DNA of 12,671 bases from Microcaldota archaeon (GCA_026396335.1 JAPLWZ010000012.1:1-12671); one strand, 5' to 3'. Positions 1 through 6,171 are shown, counted from the first letter of the stretch. The notes: generated by a model from the sequence alone, not told the origin. Translations and numbers: made by a program.

Positions 1-556
1 CATCGTGAAGCGGCTTTATGCCTGAAACGAACTTGTCCATGCTGAATGAGGTGGAAAAGCCTATGATGAGAAGCATGAGGACAAGCGCAATCGTGCCGAG
101 TGTGAGCGCGGAATTCACGCGCGAGGACTCTTTTATGCCGAACAAGTTGATGAGCGCAAGCACGCCTATCATAAGGGAAGTGGCTAGCGGGAAGATTGCG
201 CGCACTTCAGGGAAAAAGATTGTGAGGTAGCCTGTTGCTGCAACTGCGAAGAGTGCAATGTCAATCGTGTAATCGAGCATGAGCCCCCAGCCGCCTATGA
301 AGCCGGCGAGCCTGCCAAATGCGCGCTCGCCGTAAACCGATGCGCCGCCTGCCACAGGTATTGCGGATGAGAGTTCTGCGTAAGACAAACCTGTGAGAAC
401 GTAGACAAATGCGGCGATGAGGATGGCAAGGGGCATTGAGCCGCCTGCGTATGCTGCGATCAATCCGAGCGCAAGGAAAATGTCCGCGCCAACATCGGCA
501 AAGCCCATGGAGAAGCTTCCGAGAAGCGCCATTTCCTGCTTTAATTTGCTTGGCAT
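1..556 (-). CDS. APC-family amino acid permease, N-terminal part (runs off the window)
   Basis: This reading frame is open from an ATG at 556 to the left edge, giving 185 codons of a polytopic membrane protein. It starts MPSKLKQEMALLGSF and continues with FADVGADIFLALG, the place where APC-superfamily transporters have their glycine-rich first helix. Further on are the hydrophobic stretches expected of TM2-TM5, including YAELSSAIPVAGGASVYGERAFG, which resembles the family's conserved P-x-x-G-G segment before TM3. Such proteins usually have about 12 helices and 430-500 residues, so well over half is outside the window. Function is inferred as proton- or sodium-coupled uptake of amino acids or related amines; the substrate cannot be read. 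It lies 79 bp downstream of trxB on the same strand. No upstream in-frame ATG or GTG exists before a TGA near 626. A weak TATA-like CTATCAATA sits near 580-588. Confidence 0.82.
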   Translation of the reverse strand, partial: MPSKLKQEMALLGSFSMGFADVGADIFLALGLIAAYAGGSMPLAILIAAFVYVLTGLSYAELSSAIPVAGGASVYGERAFGRLAGFIGGWGLMLDYTIDIALFAVAATGYLTIFFPEVRAIFPLATSLMIGVLALINLFGIKESSRVNSALTLGTIALVLMLLIIGFSTSFSMDKFVSGIKPLHD

Positions 557-635
557 CGCCGGTATTAGTTTGCCTGGTTGTATTGATAGGGGTAGATCCG
601 TATTTTCACTCCTGGTCGCTATGACTCAGATAAAA

Positions 636-1556
636 TTACTTCTTTCCTCCTCCTAAATAGAGATAAGCGGAATATACTGCCTCGACTGCCTCGCCTACGC
701 CGACAATTGCCTGCTTGAAGCGCGTGTCGGATACGTCACCGGCTGCGTAGAAGCCCTGAACATTTGTTTCCGAATTCCTGTTGATTTTCACATAGCCATG
801 CGAGTCGATTTCAACTCCGACTTCCTTTGCCATTGCTGAAAGCGGTGTGTGCCCGATTGCAACAAATACTACATCCAGCGGAAGCGCCGTTGAGCCATTG
901 TGCGGCTTGTCAAGTGTCACGCTGCCCACTTTCTTTTCGCCTTTCACTTCCAAAACATTTGTATTGTAAATGATTTCTATCTTTTTGTTTGCCAGCACCC
1001 GCTCGTAATTAACCGGCTCCGGGCGTATCTTGTCGCCCCTGTAAATCATATACACTTTGCTCGCCCACTGCGTGAGCACGAGCGCGTCCTTTGCCGCGCT
1101 GTCCGAGCCGCCGATTACCGCAGCTGTTTTTCCCTTGTAGAATGCGCCATCGCAAAGCGCGCAGTAGTGAACGCCCTTGTTCGCGTACTCTGCCTCGCCT
1201 GGCACGCCTAACTTTTTCCACTGCGTGCCGGTTGCAAAAAGGATTGATTTTGATTCGTAATTTCCGCCATCAGATGCCACGGAGAATGTACCATCAGCCT
1301 TTCTCTTTATCGCACTGACTTTTTCGTCCTTTATTTCAACAGAAGGGTAAGCGCGCGCGTGCGCTTCGAGCTTGTCGGCAAGCTCCATGCCTGTAAGCGA
1401 AATGAACCCGGGATAATTTTCCACTATATTAGTAGTAGTGATGGTGCCGCCGCGCATTTCGCCCAGGACAAGCACTTGCATGCCCATCCTGCCCGCGTAC
1501 ATGGCGCCGGCTAAGCCCGAGCAGCCCGCTCCAACTATCAGCATGTCGTATAGCAT
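636..1556 (-). CDS. trxB: Thioredoxin reductase (FAD-dependent)
   Basis: A 306-residue flavoprotein of the low-molecular-weight thioredoxin reductase family, which reduces thioredoxin-like proteins through an FAD and an active disulfide. The N-terminal FAD Rossmann motif is VGAGCSG at residues 8-14. The redox pair is CALCDG with Cys132 and Cys135 (CATCDG is commonest). The second nucleotide-binding motif is GGSDSA at 149-154, and the C-terminal FAD motif is AAGDV at 271-275. The usual NADPH 2'-phosphate motif HRRxxxR reads YRGDKIR at 172-178, so pyridine nucleotide preference is uncertain. I chose the ATG at 1556 because MLYDMLIVGAG matches family N-termini. The frame stays open to 1634, but that extension runs into divergent nrdR. 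No thioredoxin gene is in the window; the peroxiredoxin at 2873-3436 is a plausible downstream partner. Confidence 0.93.
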   Translation of the reverse strand: MLYDMLIVGAGCSGLAGAMYAGRMGMQVLVLGEMRGGTITTTNIVENYPGFISLTGMELADKLEAHARAYPSVEIKDEKVSAIKRKADGTFSVASDGGNYESKSILFATGTQWKKLGVPGEAEYANKGVHYCALCDGAFYKGKTAAVIGGSDSAAKDALVLTQWASKVYMIYRGDKIRPEPVNYERVLANKKIEIIYNTNVLEVKGEKKVGSVTLDKPHNGSTALPLDVVFVAIGHTPLSAMAKEVGVEIDSHGYVKINRNSETNVQGFYAAGDVSDTRFKQAIVGVGEAVEAVYSAYLYLGGGKK

Positions 1557-1583
1557 GGTTATCGTCTGACTTACCCTGCAATT

Positions 1584-1593
1584 GTTTTTATGC
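1584..1593. promoter_or_regulatory. Shared TATA-like box for nrdR (+) and possibly trxB (-)
   Basis: TTTTTATG at 1585-1592 is centred about 26 nt before the nrdR ATG (1615), the spacing expected for leaderless archaeal transcription. Read on the minus strand, CATAAAAAC lies about 33 nt before the trxB ATG (1556). Only 58 bp separate the two starts, so both promoters must overlap here. No tandem NrdR-box palindromes are evident. Confidence 0.5.
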
Positions 1594-1614
1594 CTATACG
1601 CCCCATCCACACAC

Positions 1615-2067
1615 ATGAGATGCCCTTTCTGCACTCACACTGAAACGGATGTCATTGACACCCGCGACACGGATGACTACAGAATCCGAAGGCGGCGCGA
1701 GTGCGCGAAGTGCAAGCGAAGGTTCACCACTTACGAAGAGGTGGAAAAGGAAGACTTGTTTGTCATAAAGAAGGACGGAAGGCGCGAAAAGTTCGACCGC
1801 CACAAACTCTTGAACGGAATACAGCGCGCGTGCGAAAAGCGCCCTGTTCCCGTAGAGGAAACGGAAGAAATCGCGAACTGGGTGGAAGCGCGCCTGAGAA
1901 AGGGCGACAAGCAGGAAGTGAAGACTGATGAAATAGGCGAGCTTGTGATGGACCGGCTGCGCAAGGTGGACGAGGTCGCCTATATAAGATTCGCATCAGT
2001 ATACCGTTCGTTCGCGGATGTAGAATCATTTGAGCAGGCGCTGAAGAACCTGAAGAAAAAGAAATAG
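1615..2067 (+). CDS. nrdR: Transcriptional repressor NrdR (zinc finger plus ATP-cone)
   Basis: A 150-residue protein matching NrdR along its length. NrdR is the nucleotide-sensing regulator that represses ribonucleotide reductase genes in bacteria. The N-terminal zinc ribbon has MRCPFC and ECAKC, placing Cys at 3, 6, 30 and 33, followed by the basic, RRFTTYE-containing linker typical of the family. Residues 49-139 form an ATP-cone domain, including VIKKDGRREKFDRHKL and VAYIRFASVYRSF. The start is the ATG giving MRCPFC; the frame extends to 1582, but MRCPFC is the family N-terminus and the TATA-like box sits 26 nt before it. NrdR is nearly universal in bacteria and, as far as I know, sporadic in archaea. 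No ribonucleotide reductase gene is in the window. The gene is divergent from trxB, whose product would supply reducing power to a reductase, and is followed 15 bp later by the presenilin-like gene. Confidence 0.95.
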   Translation: MRCPFCTHTETDVIDTRDTDDYRIRRRRECAKCKRRFTTYEEVEKEDLFVIKKDGRREKFDRHKLLNGIQRACEKRPVPVEETEEIANWVEARLRKGDKQEVKTDEIGELVMDRLRKVDEVAYIRFASVYRSFADVESFEQALKNLKKKK

Positions 2068-2082
2068 GCGAGGCATGACACC

Positions 2083-2852
2083 ATGAAACCCTACATACAA
2101 GTCGCATTGTTTTTCGCGCTTACCCAATTGCTGGGAATTTACACGGGCGTCATTCTTGTGAATGGCGCAGTGAGCAATCCGGACATACAGGCACTTTCCG
2201 TTGCGCCAATCGCACAGCAATTTCATCCGCGTCATCAATTGTATTCTTCGCGTTCGCGCTTTCAATGCTAGGCATGGACTTTGCAACAGCGATAGTGCTT
2301 GGCATGGTGCTCGGGCTTGCGCTTGCTGCCGTGAAATACTTCAAGGATGAGGCAAAGAATGCCGCCGCAATCATTTCAAGTGCGGGCGTTGCCGCGCTCT
2401 TCGGCTTTTCGCTTGGCTTCCTGCCTGCAGTGGTATTCATCGTGATGCTTTCGCTCTATGATTACATAGCGGTATTCAAGACAAAGCACATGATTACAAT
2501 GGCGCGCGAACTTTCCACGAGGCAGCTGTCGTTTGCTGTCACTGCCAAATCAGCGCCAAAGAGGATGCCAACTGAGCCTGAGCCGGCGTATGTGCAGCGC
2601 GCAAACAGGGAAGGCGAGCGACTGGACCTTGGCACTGGCGACCTGTCCGTGCCTGCGATGATTTCCGTGTCCGCCTATTCACTGGGCCCGAACGGAATGA
2701 TCTACGCGATTGCAGTCGCAATCGGCTCCACGCTTTCGCTCTACGCGCTTCTCAAATTCGTCTCAAAGGAGAGGGTGTTCCTGCCTGCGCTCCCGCCGAT
2801 TTGCCTGGGAGGAATGCTTGCGCTCCTCATAGTGAAATTGGCTGGCTTCTGA
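2083..2852 (+). CDS. Presenilin/SPP-like intramembrane aspartyl protease, reading frame broken once
   Basis: Two overlapping frames together encode an archaeal presenilin-like (peptidase A22) protease that cuts membrane proteins within the bilayer. The first frame (from ATG 2083) gives TM1, with QVALFFALTQLLGIYTG, and runs sensibly to about ALSVAPIAQ. It then turns hydrophilic and stops at 2271. The second frame carries the rest to 2852; from its ATG at 2265 it has catalytic Asp in SLYDYIAVFKTKH (residue 66), GTGD (Asp126) and LPALP (173-177), the YD, GxGD and PAL hallmarks. Upstream of 2265 this second frame also reads SSASSIVFFAFALSML, a good membrane helix, so the break lies near 2212-2224. 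Adding one base there joins the frames into about 256 residues, somewhat short for the family. The cause may be a sequencing error or real decay. Only 15 bp from nrdR, it is probably co-transcribed. Confidence 0.85.
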
Positions 2853-2863
2853 TTTTTTCTTTT
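2853..2863 (+). terminator. T-rich terminator after the presenilin-like gene
   Basis: TTTTTTCTTTT follows the stop codon directly on the plus strand, and a convergent gene ends 10 bp further on. Archaeal RNA polymerase terminates at such T tracts without needing a hairpin. Confidence 0.5.
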
Positions 2864-2872
2864 CAGCCTTGC

Positions 2873-3436
2873 CTAAATCTTCCCGACTAGATCCAGCCCT
2901 GGCTTCAGAGTTTTTGCACCAGGCTTCCAGTTCATGGGGCAGACTTCGCCATTGTGCTCTTTTACATACAACGCAGCCTGGAGCTTGCGGATTGTCTCAT
3001 CAACCGAGCGGCCAATCGAGTTGTCGTGGAACTCGAATGCCTTTATCGTGCCCTCTGGGTCGATGAGGTAGGTGGCGCGAAGGGAGAGCCCCTCGTGCGG
3101 AATAAGCGTGTAGTAGGCGGTGCAAACCCTGCGCGCCGGGTCTGCAAGCATGGGAAACTTGATTTTCTTTATTGTCGGCGACTGGTCGTGCCACGCGGAG
3201 TGCACAAAGCCAGTGTCAACTGATACAGAAATGATTTCCGCTCCAAGCTTCTGGAATTCTGCGTAGTGGTCTGCCAACTCGCCCAGTTCAGTGGGGCAGA
3301 CGAATGTGAAGTCAGCCGGGTAGAAGAACAGCACCACCCACTTGCCCCGGTAATCTTTCAATGAGATTTTCTTTATCTCGCCGTTTATGTAAGCGTCCTC
3401 TGTGAAATCAGGAGCCTTGTCGTTTATGTTCACCAT
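2873..3436 (-). CDS. 2-Cys peroxiredoxin (AhpC/Prx1 type)
   Basis: A 187-residue thiol peroxidase that reduces hydrogen peroxide and organic or peroxynitrite peroxides. The thioredoxin fold begins VNINDKAPDF. The peroxidatic cysteine is Cys47 in FTFVCPTELG, and the resolving cysteine is Cys166 in GEVCPMNW, giving the typical 2-Cys arrangement; an extra Cys lies at 105 (RRVC). YLIDPEG and KAFEFHDNSIGRSVDE match the AhpC core. The frame is open to 3487, but the ATG at 3436 is preferred because it matches family N-termini and is preceded at 3444-3449 by the Shine-Dalgarno GAGGTG with about 7 nt spacing. It is likely recycled by a thioredoxin-type system, and trxB lies 1.3 kb away. It is divergent from the secreted protein at 3502. 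Confidence 0.94.
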   Translation of the reverse strand: MVNINDKAPDFTEDAYINGEIKKISLKDYRGKWVVLFFYPADFTFVCPTELGELADHYAEFQKLGAEIISVSVDTGFVHSAWHDQSPTIKKIKFPMLADPARRVCTAYYTLIPHEGLSLRATYLIDPEGTIKAFEFHDNSIGRSVDETIRKLQAALYVKEHNGEVCPMNWKPGAKTLKPGLDLVGKI

Positions 3437-3470
3437 ATGAATGCACCTCGCCAGAATACCGCCAGCAGCA

Positions 3471-3478
3471 TTTTTTAC
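3471..3478 (+). promoter_or_regulatory. TATA-like box for the secreted protein at 3502
   Basis: TTTTTTAC is centred about 27 nt upstream of the ATG at 3502, consistent with a leaderless transcript. The complementary GTAAAAAA may also serve the peroxiredoxin on the other strand, giving a short leader that holds its Shine-Dalgarno. Confidence 0.4.
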
Positions 3479-3501
3479 CCTTTCCACTGATAGATGGTGT
3501 T

Positions 3502-4158
3502 ATGAAGACAGTTCTTTTGCTTGCACTGGTGTTCTTTGCAGGCGTATTTTTTGCCGCGGATGCGAATGCAACGGCGAACTTTGCGGATGCGGGCGCTGTT
3601 AGTGCTGCAGCACCTGTGCCAGTGCCCAAATGGGCAGCAGGATGCAATTTTGGAATAGAGCGGAAGATTTCAAGCTCGAAATGGATCACCACAGTCACCA
3701 GCACAATTTCCAATAATGGAGGAGCCGCATGCAGCATGAAGAACCTCATTTTCGAGGATTATTTGTCTTCCGAATTCGGAAAGCCCTGGGAGATTTCCTA
3801 CTCGCCGCAAATCATCAGGATACAAAACCGGAGCGTGCGGTTCTTGTTTGCCGCATTTGCGCCTGGAGAAAAGAAAACCCTTGTTTACGGCGTGCCGTTT
3901 TACGTTTCAGACCTGCACATTGGCAAATTCACGCAAGGGTTGCTTTACCCCGTGAAAGATGAGAATGAAAGCGTGAGGCAGGCGTTTGCCCCTTCGGTGC
4001 GCACGGTGGCAGGCTCGGATTCGTCCTATGACGCCACAGTCACAATAACCGCGGTCGGCGTGTTCATCATCCTATCTTCCGGCATTGGAGTAATCTACTA
4101 TTTTGAAAGGAAAAAGAAAGAGAAAACAGATTCAGAAAACGGCAAGAAAGAAAATTAG
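3502..4158 (+). CDS. Secreted, C-terminally membrane-anchored protein of unknown function
   Basis: A 218-residue protein I do not recognise. It starts with a signal peptide (MKTVLLLALVFFAGVFFAAD). An extracellular part of about 160 residues follows, rich in short alternating hydrophobic segments (WITTVTSTISNNG, IIRIQNRSVRFLFAAF, KKTLVYGVPF), suggesting a beta-sandwich. A single transmembrane helix spans about residues 181-201, and a lysine/glutamate-rich tail is cytoplasmic. Two cysteines (48 and 77) flank the first strand region and could form a disulfide. The layout, with a beta domain and C-terminal anchor facing out, resembles archaeal envelope proteins containing CARDB- or DUF11-like domains, but no diagnostic motif supports a family name. 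The ATG is 27 nt after a TATA-like box. The stop codon abuts the stop of the convergent DUF1858 gene with no spacer. Confidence 0.8.
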   Translation: MKTVLLLALVFFAGVFFAADANATANFADAGAVSAAAPVPVPKWAAGCNFGIERKISSSKWITTVTSTISNNGGAACSMKNLIFEDYLSSEFGKPWEISYSPQIIRIQNRSVRFLFAAFAPGEKKTLVYGVPFYVSDLHIGKFTQGLLYPVKDENESVRQAFAPSVRTVAGSDSSYDATVTITAVGVFIILSSGIGVIYYFERKKKEKTDSENGKKEN

Positions 4159-4410
4159 CTACTTCTTCTTTGCCATGCGCGCCTTTTCCCGCTCTTCGCC
4201 CGCTGCCACGGCTTTTTTTATGTCCTCGATTACCTTGTCAAGCGTAGCCTCGTCAAACCCGTGCGCAAGGCAGCCCTGCCCGAGCGTTTCGTAAGAGGAG
4301 AGCCCGCAGCCTATGCAGTGGAAGCCGTACTGGAAGAGCACTTCGACTGCCGCAGGGTAGTTCAGTATCAGTTCGCCGATCATTATGTCGCGGTTTATCT
4401 TCAGTGGCAT
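4159..4410 (-). CDS. DUF1858-domain mini-protein with CxxC motif
   Basis: An 83-residue protein matching the DUF1858 / hybrid-cluster-associated disulfide domain. The first 60 residues contain the family pattern: INRDIMIGELILNYPAAVEVLFQYGFHCIGCGLSSYETL followed by an HGFD segment. The Cys-Ile-Gly-Cys pair is predicted to be redox-active or metal-binding; its biochemical role is not established. The last 15 or so residues are basic. The frame is open to 4464, but the ATG at 4410 gives the family-like start MPLKINRD and lies 27 nt after a good TATA-like box. The upstream extension would overlap the aIF2-beta promoter. With trxB and peroxiredoxin nearby, a thiol redox role is plausible but inferred. 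Confidence 0.88.
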   Translation of the reverse strand: MPLKINRDIMIGELILNYPAAVEVLFQYGFHCIGCGLSSYETLGQGCLAHGFDEATLDKVIEDIKKAVAAGEEREKARMAKKK

Positions 4411-4432
4411 GTGTGAAACGTGGCTCGGTGCG

Positions 4433-4440
4433 CTCTTAAA
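4433..4440. promoter_or_regulatory. TATA-like box between the DUF1858 gene (-) and aIF2-beta (+)
   Basis: On the minus strand TTTAAGAG is centred about 27 nt before the ATG at 4410. On the plus strand the same stretch, CTCTTAAAC, lies about 37-43 nt before the aIF2-beta start. That spacing would give aIF2-beta a short leader with room for its purine-rich AGAGAGG at 4465-4471. One AT-rich core probably serves both directions. Confidence 0.45.
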
Positions 4441-4480
4441 CCTTTCTTCCCATATTCCCGTCACAGAGAGGCTAATGAAT

Positions 4481-4885
4481 ATGGAAGATTACGAAAAGAT
4501 GCTTGACCGTGCGCGCGCAGCGCTGCCTGAAAAGACACAGGCATTCGAGCGATTTGAAACACCCGTAATTGAGTCCTTCCAGCAGGGAAGCAAGACGATC
4601 ATCAGGAACTTCGACGCTATCTTGCAGAAGATAAGGCGCGACCCGGCAATACTTGCAAAATATTTCTCAAAGGAATTGGCTGTGCCTGCCACAATGGAGG
4701 GCAACAAGCTCGTGCTCAACGGAAAATTCTATGACAGGAACCTGAAGGACAAATTGCAGGCGTTCGTGGATGCCGCAGTTGTCTGCAAGGAATGCAAACG
4801 GCCTGACACTAAAATAATCGAGAGAGAAGGAATAAAGACAATGGTTTGCGAAGCGTGCGGAGCACGCTCGCCGATAAAGTTCTAA
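4481..4885 (+). CDS. eif2b: Translation initiation factor 2 subunit beta (aIF2-beta)
   Basis: A 134-residue beta subunit of archaeal initiation factor 2, which with the gamma and alpha subunits brings initiator Met-tRNA to the small ribosomal subunit. The N-terminal helix MEDYEKMLDRARAALPE is typical of the archaeal protein. The central alpha-beta domain includes RNFDAILQKIRRDPAILAKYFSKEL and LVLNGKF. The C-terminal C2-C2 zinc ribbon has VCKECKRPDTKI and MVCEACGARSPIKF, with Cys at 102, 105, 123 and 126. Length is normal. ATG 4481 was chosen over ATG 4475 (two residues longer) because AGAGAGG at 4465-4471 is better spaced; both are possible. The frame is open back to 4385, but that part overlaps the divergent DUF1858 gene. 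It is followed 13 bp later by aIF1A. Confidence 0.95.
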   Translation: MEDYEKMLDRARAALPEKTQAFERFETPVIESFQQGSKTIIRNFDAILQKIRRDPAILAKYFSKELAVPATMEGNKLVLNGKFYDRNLKDKLQAFVDAAVVCKECKRPDTKIIEREGIKTMVCEACGARSPIKF

Positions 4886-4898
4886 TAAGGTGAAATTT

Positions 4899-5128
4899 AT
4901 GCCAGACGCAGAACGCTCGGCGGCGGAAGGCTGTCAGTGCAATGCAAGGACGGAAAGGAGCGCATTTGCAGGATACCCGGCAAAATACGCAGGAACATTT
5001 GGGTGCGCGACAATGACATTGTGATTATCGTTCCGTGGCAGATAGGCGGGGACAAGAAGGGCGACGTGGTCTGGCGTTACAACAAGATGCAGGCCGAGTG
5101 GCTAAGACGGCAGGGGCACATACAATAG
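4899..5128 (+). CDS. eif1a: Translation initiation factor aIF1A, N-terminal segment missing and frame shifted
   Basis: aIF1A is an OB-fold factor that binds the A site during initiation. The main frame, readable from CTC 4916, gives LGGGRLSVQCKDG, then ERICRIPGKIRRNIWVRDND and VIIVPWQIGGDKKGDVVW, ending WLRRQGHIQ: the family's core and C-terminus, 70 residues. The natural start should be ATG 4899, preceded by a perfect Shine-Dalgarno GGTGA (4889-4893). From that ATG the frame reads MPDAER and then leaves the aIF1A frame. In the correct frame a TAA at 4886-4888 bounds the ORF, and the first conventional start is GTG 4937, inside the OB fold. Archaeal homologues carry roughly 28 residues before the LGG segment and here only about 6 codons remain. 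About 20 codons plus a non-multiple of three therefore seem to be missing near 4912-4918. An essential factor is unlikely to be truly dead, so an assembly or sequencing fault is the simplest view. Confidence 0.82.
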
Positions 5129-5149
5129 TGGCTAAACTAATTTTCAAAA

Positions 5150-5183
5150 GGAGAAAAATAATTAAAGAAAAAGAAGAAAAAAT
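5150..5183 (-). terminator. T-rich terminator downstream of the small ORF
   Basis: On the minus strand this stretch reads as runs of T broken by C and A (TTTTTTCTTCTTTTTC, then TTTAATTATTTTTC). It lies about 30 nt after the stop codon of the ORF at 5212-5289. It may stop minus-strand transcription before the convergent aIF1A gene. Confidence 0.5.
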
Positions 5184-5211
5184 CAGCCGGCTCACGCCCA
5201 CTTTTTGCTGT

Positions 5212-5289
5212 TTACCAGAGCCCTTTCACCATTGCCTCTGATTGCTTCTTTGCTTCCTTCCTCTTATAGTGATTCATGCTGCCTCCCAT
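5212..5289 (-). CDS. Possible small basic protein (25 residues)
   Basis: This short ORF is supported by signals rather than homology. The predicted peptide begins MGGSMNHYKRKEAKKQSEA and ends MVKGLW. It is lysine-rich, with a probable amphipathic helix around KRKEAKKQSEAMVK and a C-terminal Leu-Trp. Its ATG is preceded at 5294-5301 by GAGGTGGT, one of the best Shine-Dalgarno matches in the window, with about 6 nt spacing. A TATA-like TTTAAATG (5322-5329, minus strand) lies about 36 nt before the ATG, and a T-rich terminator follows. The region 5129-5362 holds no other gene. No function can be assigned. An alternative start is the internal ATG at 5277. The ORF could also be part of a regulatory leader or small RNA. 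Confidence 0.45.
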   Translation of the reverse strand: MGGSMNHYKRKEAKKQSEAMVKGLW

Positions 5290-5321
5290 GTTAACCACCT
5301 CTGACAGGGGTTCACAGATAG

Positions 5322-5329
5322 CATTTAAA
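5322..5329 (-). promoter_or_regulatory. TATA-like box for the small ORF
   Basis: TTTAAATG on the minus strand lies about 25 nt before the Shine-Dalgarno at 5294-5301. A transcript would begin close to that Shine-Dalgarno, giving a leader of about 10 nt. Confidence 0.35.
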
Positions 5330-5362
5330 CGTAAAGATTATCCACAAATGAGTAAGAAGGAT

Positions 5363-6022
5363 TTATGCAAGTGATGCTATTTCTGCTGCACCTGAGGAGC
5401 CATCAAATGAGACATTCCATTTTTTCACTTTCAACGCGCGCCTGAAGAATGGTGCGTTTGCCACGAATGTTTCCCCTTCTCCGCCCTCGAGATGGGGGGA
5501 GACTGCTGGTTTGAGGCTTTTCAAGTACTTCACGAACTGCCCATCAAACTTCCTTGTGAGCATTCCCTTGTCCAGCCCTTCCGCGGCAACTGCAACTACG
5601 TAAGATTCGAAATAGCGCGTTTGTTCGCTCAGGAGAGTTTCGCCTGTTCTCCAGATGGGCGCGAATGAGCGGATGCCAAGTTCGTGCGCGATCCTGTCCA
5701 CGCGCTCCTTCTGATATTCGCTTTCAATTGCGCCTGCTGCCACGCCGTCAACTTTCATTTTAAGGAGTGCACTCTTCATTGCCGCTAACTCGCCTTTTTC
5801 TCCCTCTTCTTTTTCCTTCGTTCCATCTGCTTCCACGACAGTTATCTTCATGCCCATTTCCTTTGCCTGTGCCTTGCACCATTTCACGTTCGGATGATGG
5901 AACATCGTCGAGTATTCTGCCGGGACAATAGTAAGTAGTTCCACTTCCCAGCCTGCTGACTGGCAGGCAAATGCTGCGAACACGGAATCCTTCCCGCCTG
6001 AAAATAGCACTGCGACTTTCAT
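5363..6022 (-). CDS. dph6: Diphthine--ammonia ligase-like ATP pyrophosphatase (Dph6 / MJ0570 family)
   Basis: A 219-residue adenine-nucleotide alpha-hydrolase (PP-loop) protein. In eukaryotes the Dph6 relative amidates diphthine on elongation factor 2 to complete diphthamide; archaeal members are expected to act on aEF2. The PP-loop is SGGKDS at residues 8-13 in KVAVLFSGGKDSVFA. Family motifs follow: GAIESEYQKERVDRIAHELG (97-116), FAPIWR (120-125) and the hallmark EGGEGETFVANAPFF (179-193), in which the GEGET core is the presumed substrate-site signature. Length fits the archaeal single-domain form. The start is the only sensible ATG and lies 26 nt after TTTAAAAA. The nearby initiation factor genes and tRNA fit a translation context. 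Diphthamide function is inferred from the family, not shown here. Confidence 0.9.
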   Translation of the reverse strand: MKVAVLFSGGKDSVFAAFACQSAGWEVELLTIVPAEYSTMFHHPNVKWCKAQAKEMGMKITVVEADGTKEKEEGEKGELAAMKSALLKMKVDGVAAGAIESEYQKERVDRIAHELGIRSFAPIWRTGETLLSEQTRYFESYVVAVAAEGLDKGMLTRKFDGQFVKYLKSLKPAVSPHLEGGEGETFVANAPFFRRALKVKKWNVSFDGSSGAAEIASLA

Positions 6023-6043
6023 GGCATTATGAGGATGAATTGC

Positions 6044-6051
6044 TTTTTAAA
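6044..6051 (-). promoter_or_regulatory. TATA box for the Dph6-like gene
   Basis: TTTAAAAA on the minus strand is centred 25-26 nt before the ATG at 6022, so the transcript is probably leaderless. Confidence 0.5.
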
Positions 6052-6084
6052 CTCTTCAATACTATTTCACGACTGACAAAATAG

Positions 6085-6156
6085 GGGCGTGTAGCTCAGC
6101 GGTAGAGCGCGTCGTTCGCAACGACGAGGCCAGGGGTTCAAATCCCCTCTCGTCCA
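6085..6156 (+). tRNA. tRNA-Ala (anticodon CGC)
   Basis: A complete cloverleaf folds here. The acceptor arms are GGGCGTG and CTCGTCC, the D arm is GCTC with GAGC around AGCGGTA, and the anticodon stem is CGTCG with CGACG around loop TTCGCAA. The variable loop is AGGCC, and the T arm is AGGGG-TTCAAAT-CCCCT. Anticodon CGC reads alanine codon GCG. The G3-U70 wobble, the main alanine identity element, is present, as is the A73 discriminator. CCA is not encoded and no intron is seen. One oddity is a U6-U67 mismatch in the acceptor stem. A weak AT-rich AATACTATTT at 6058-6067 is at promoter distance, and T5 at 6172-6176 may terminate. Confidence 0.96.
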
Positions 6157-6171
6157 TTAAAAGCAAAAGCC

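Noticed and set aside
1557..1634. N-terminal extension of trxB to 1634
   Set aside because: The added residues do not match the family, run through the shared promoter and overlap the nrdR start.
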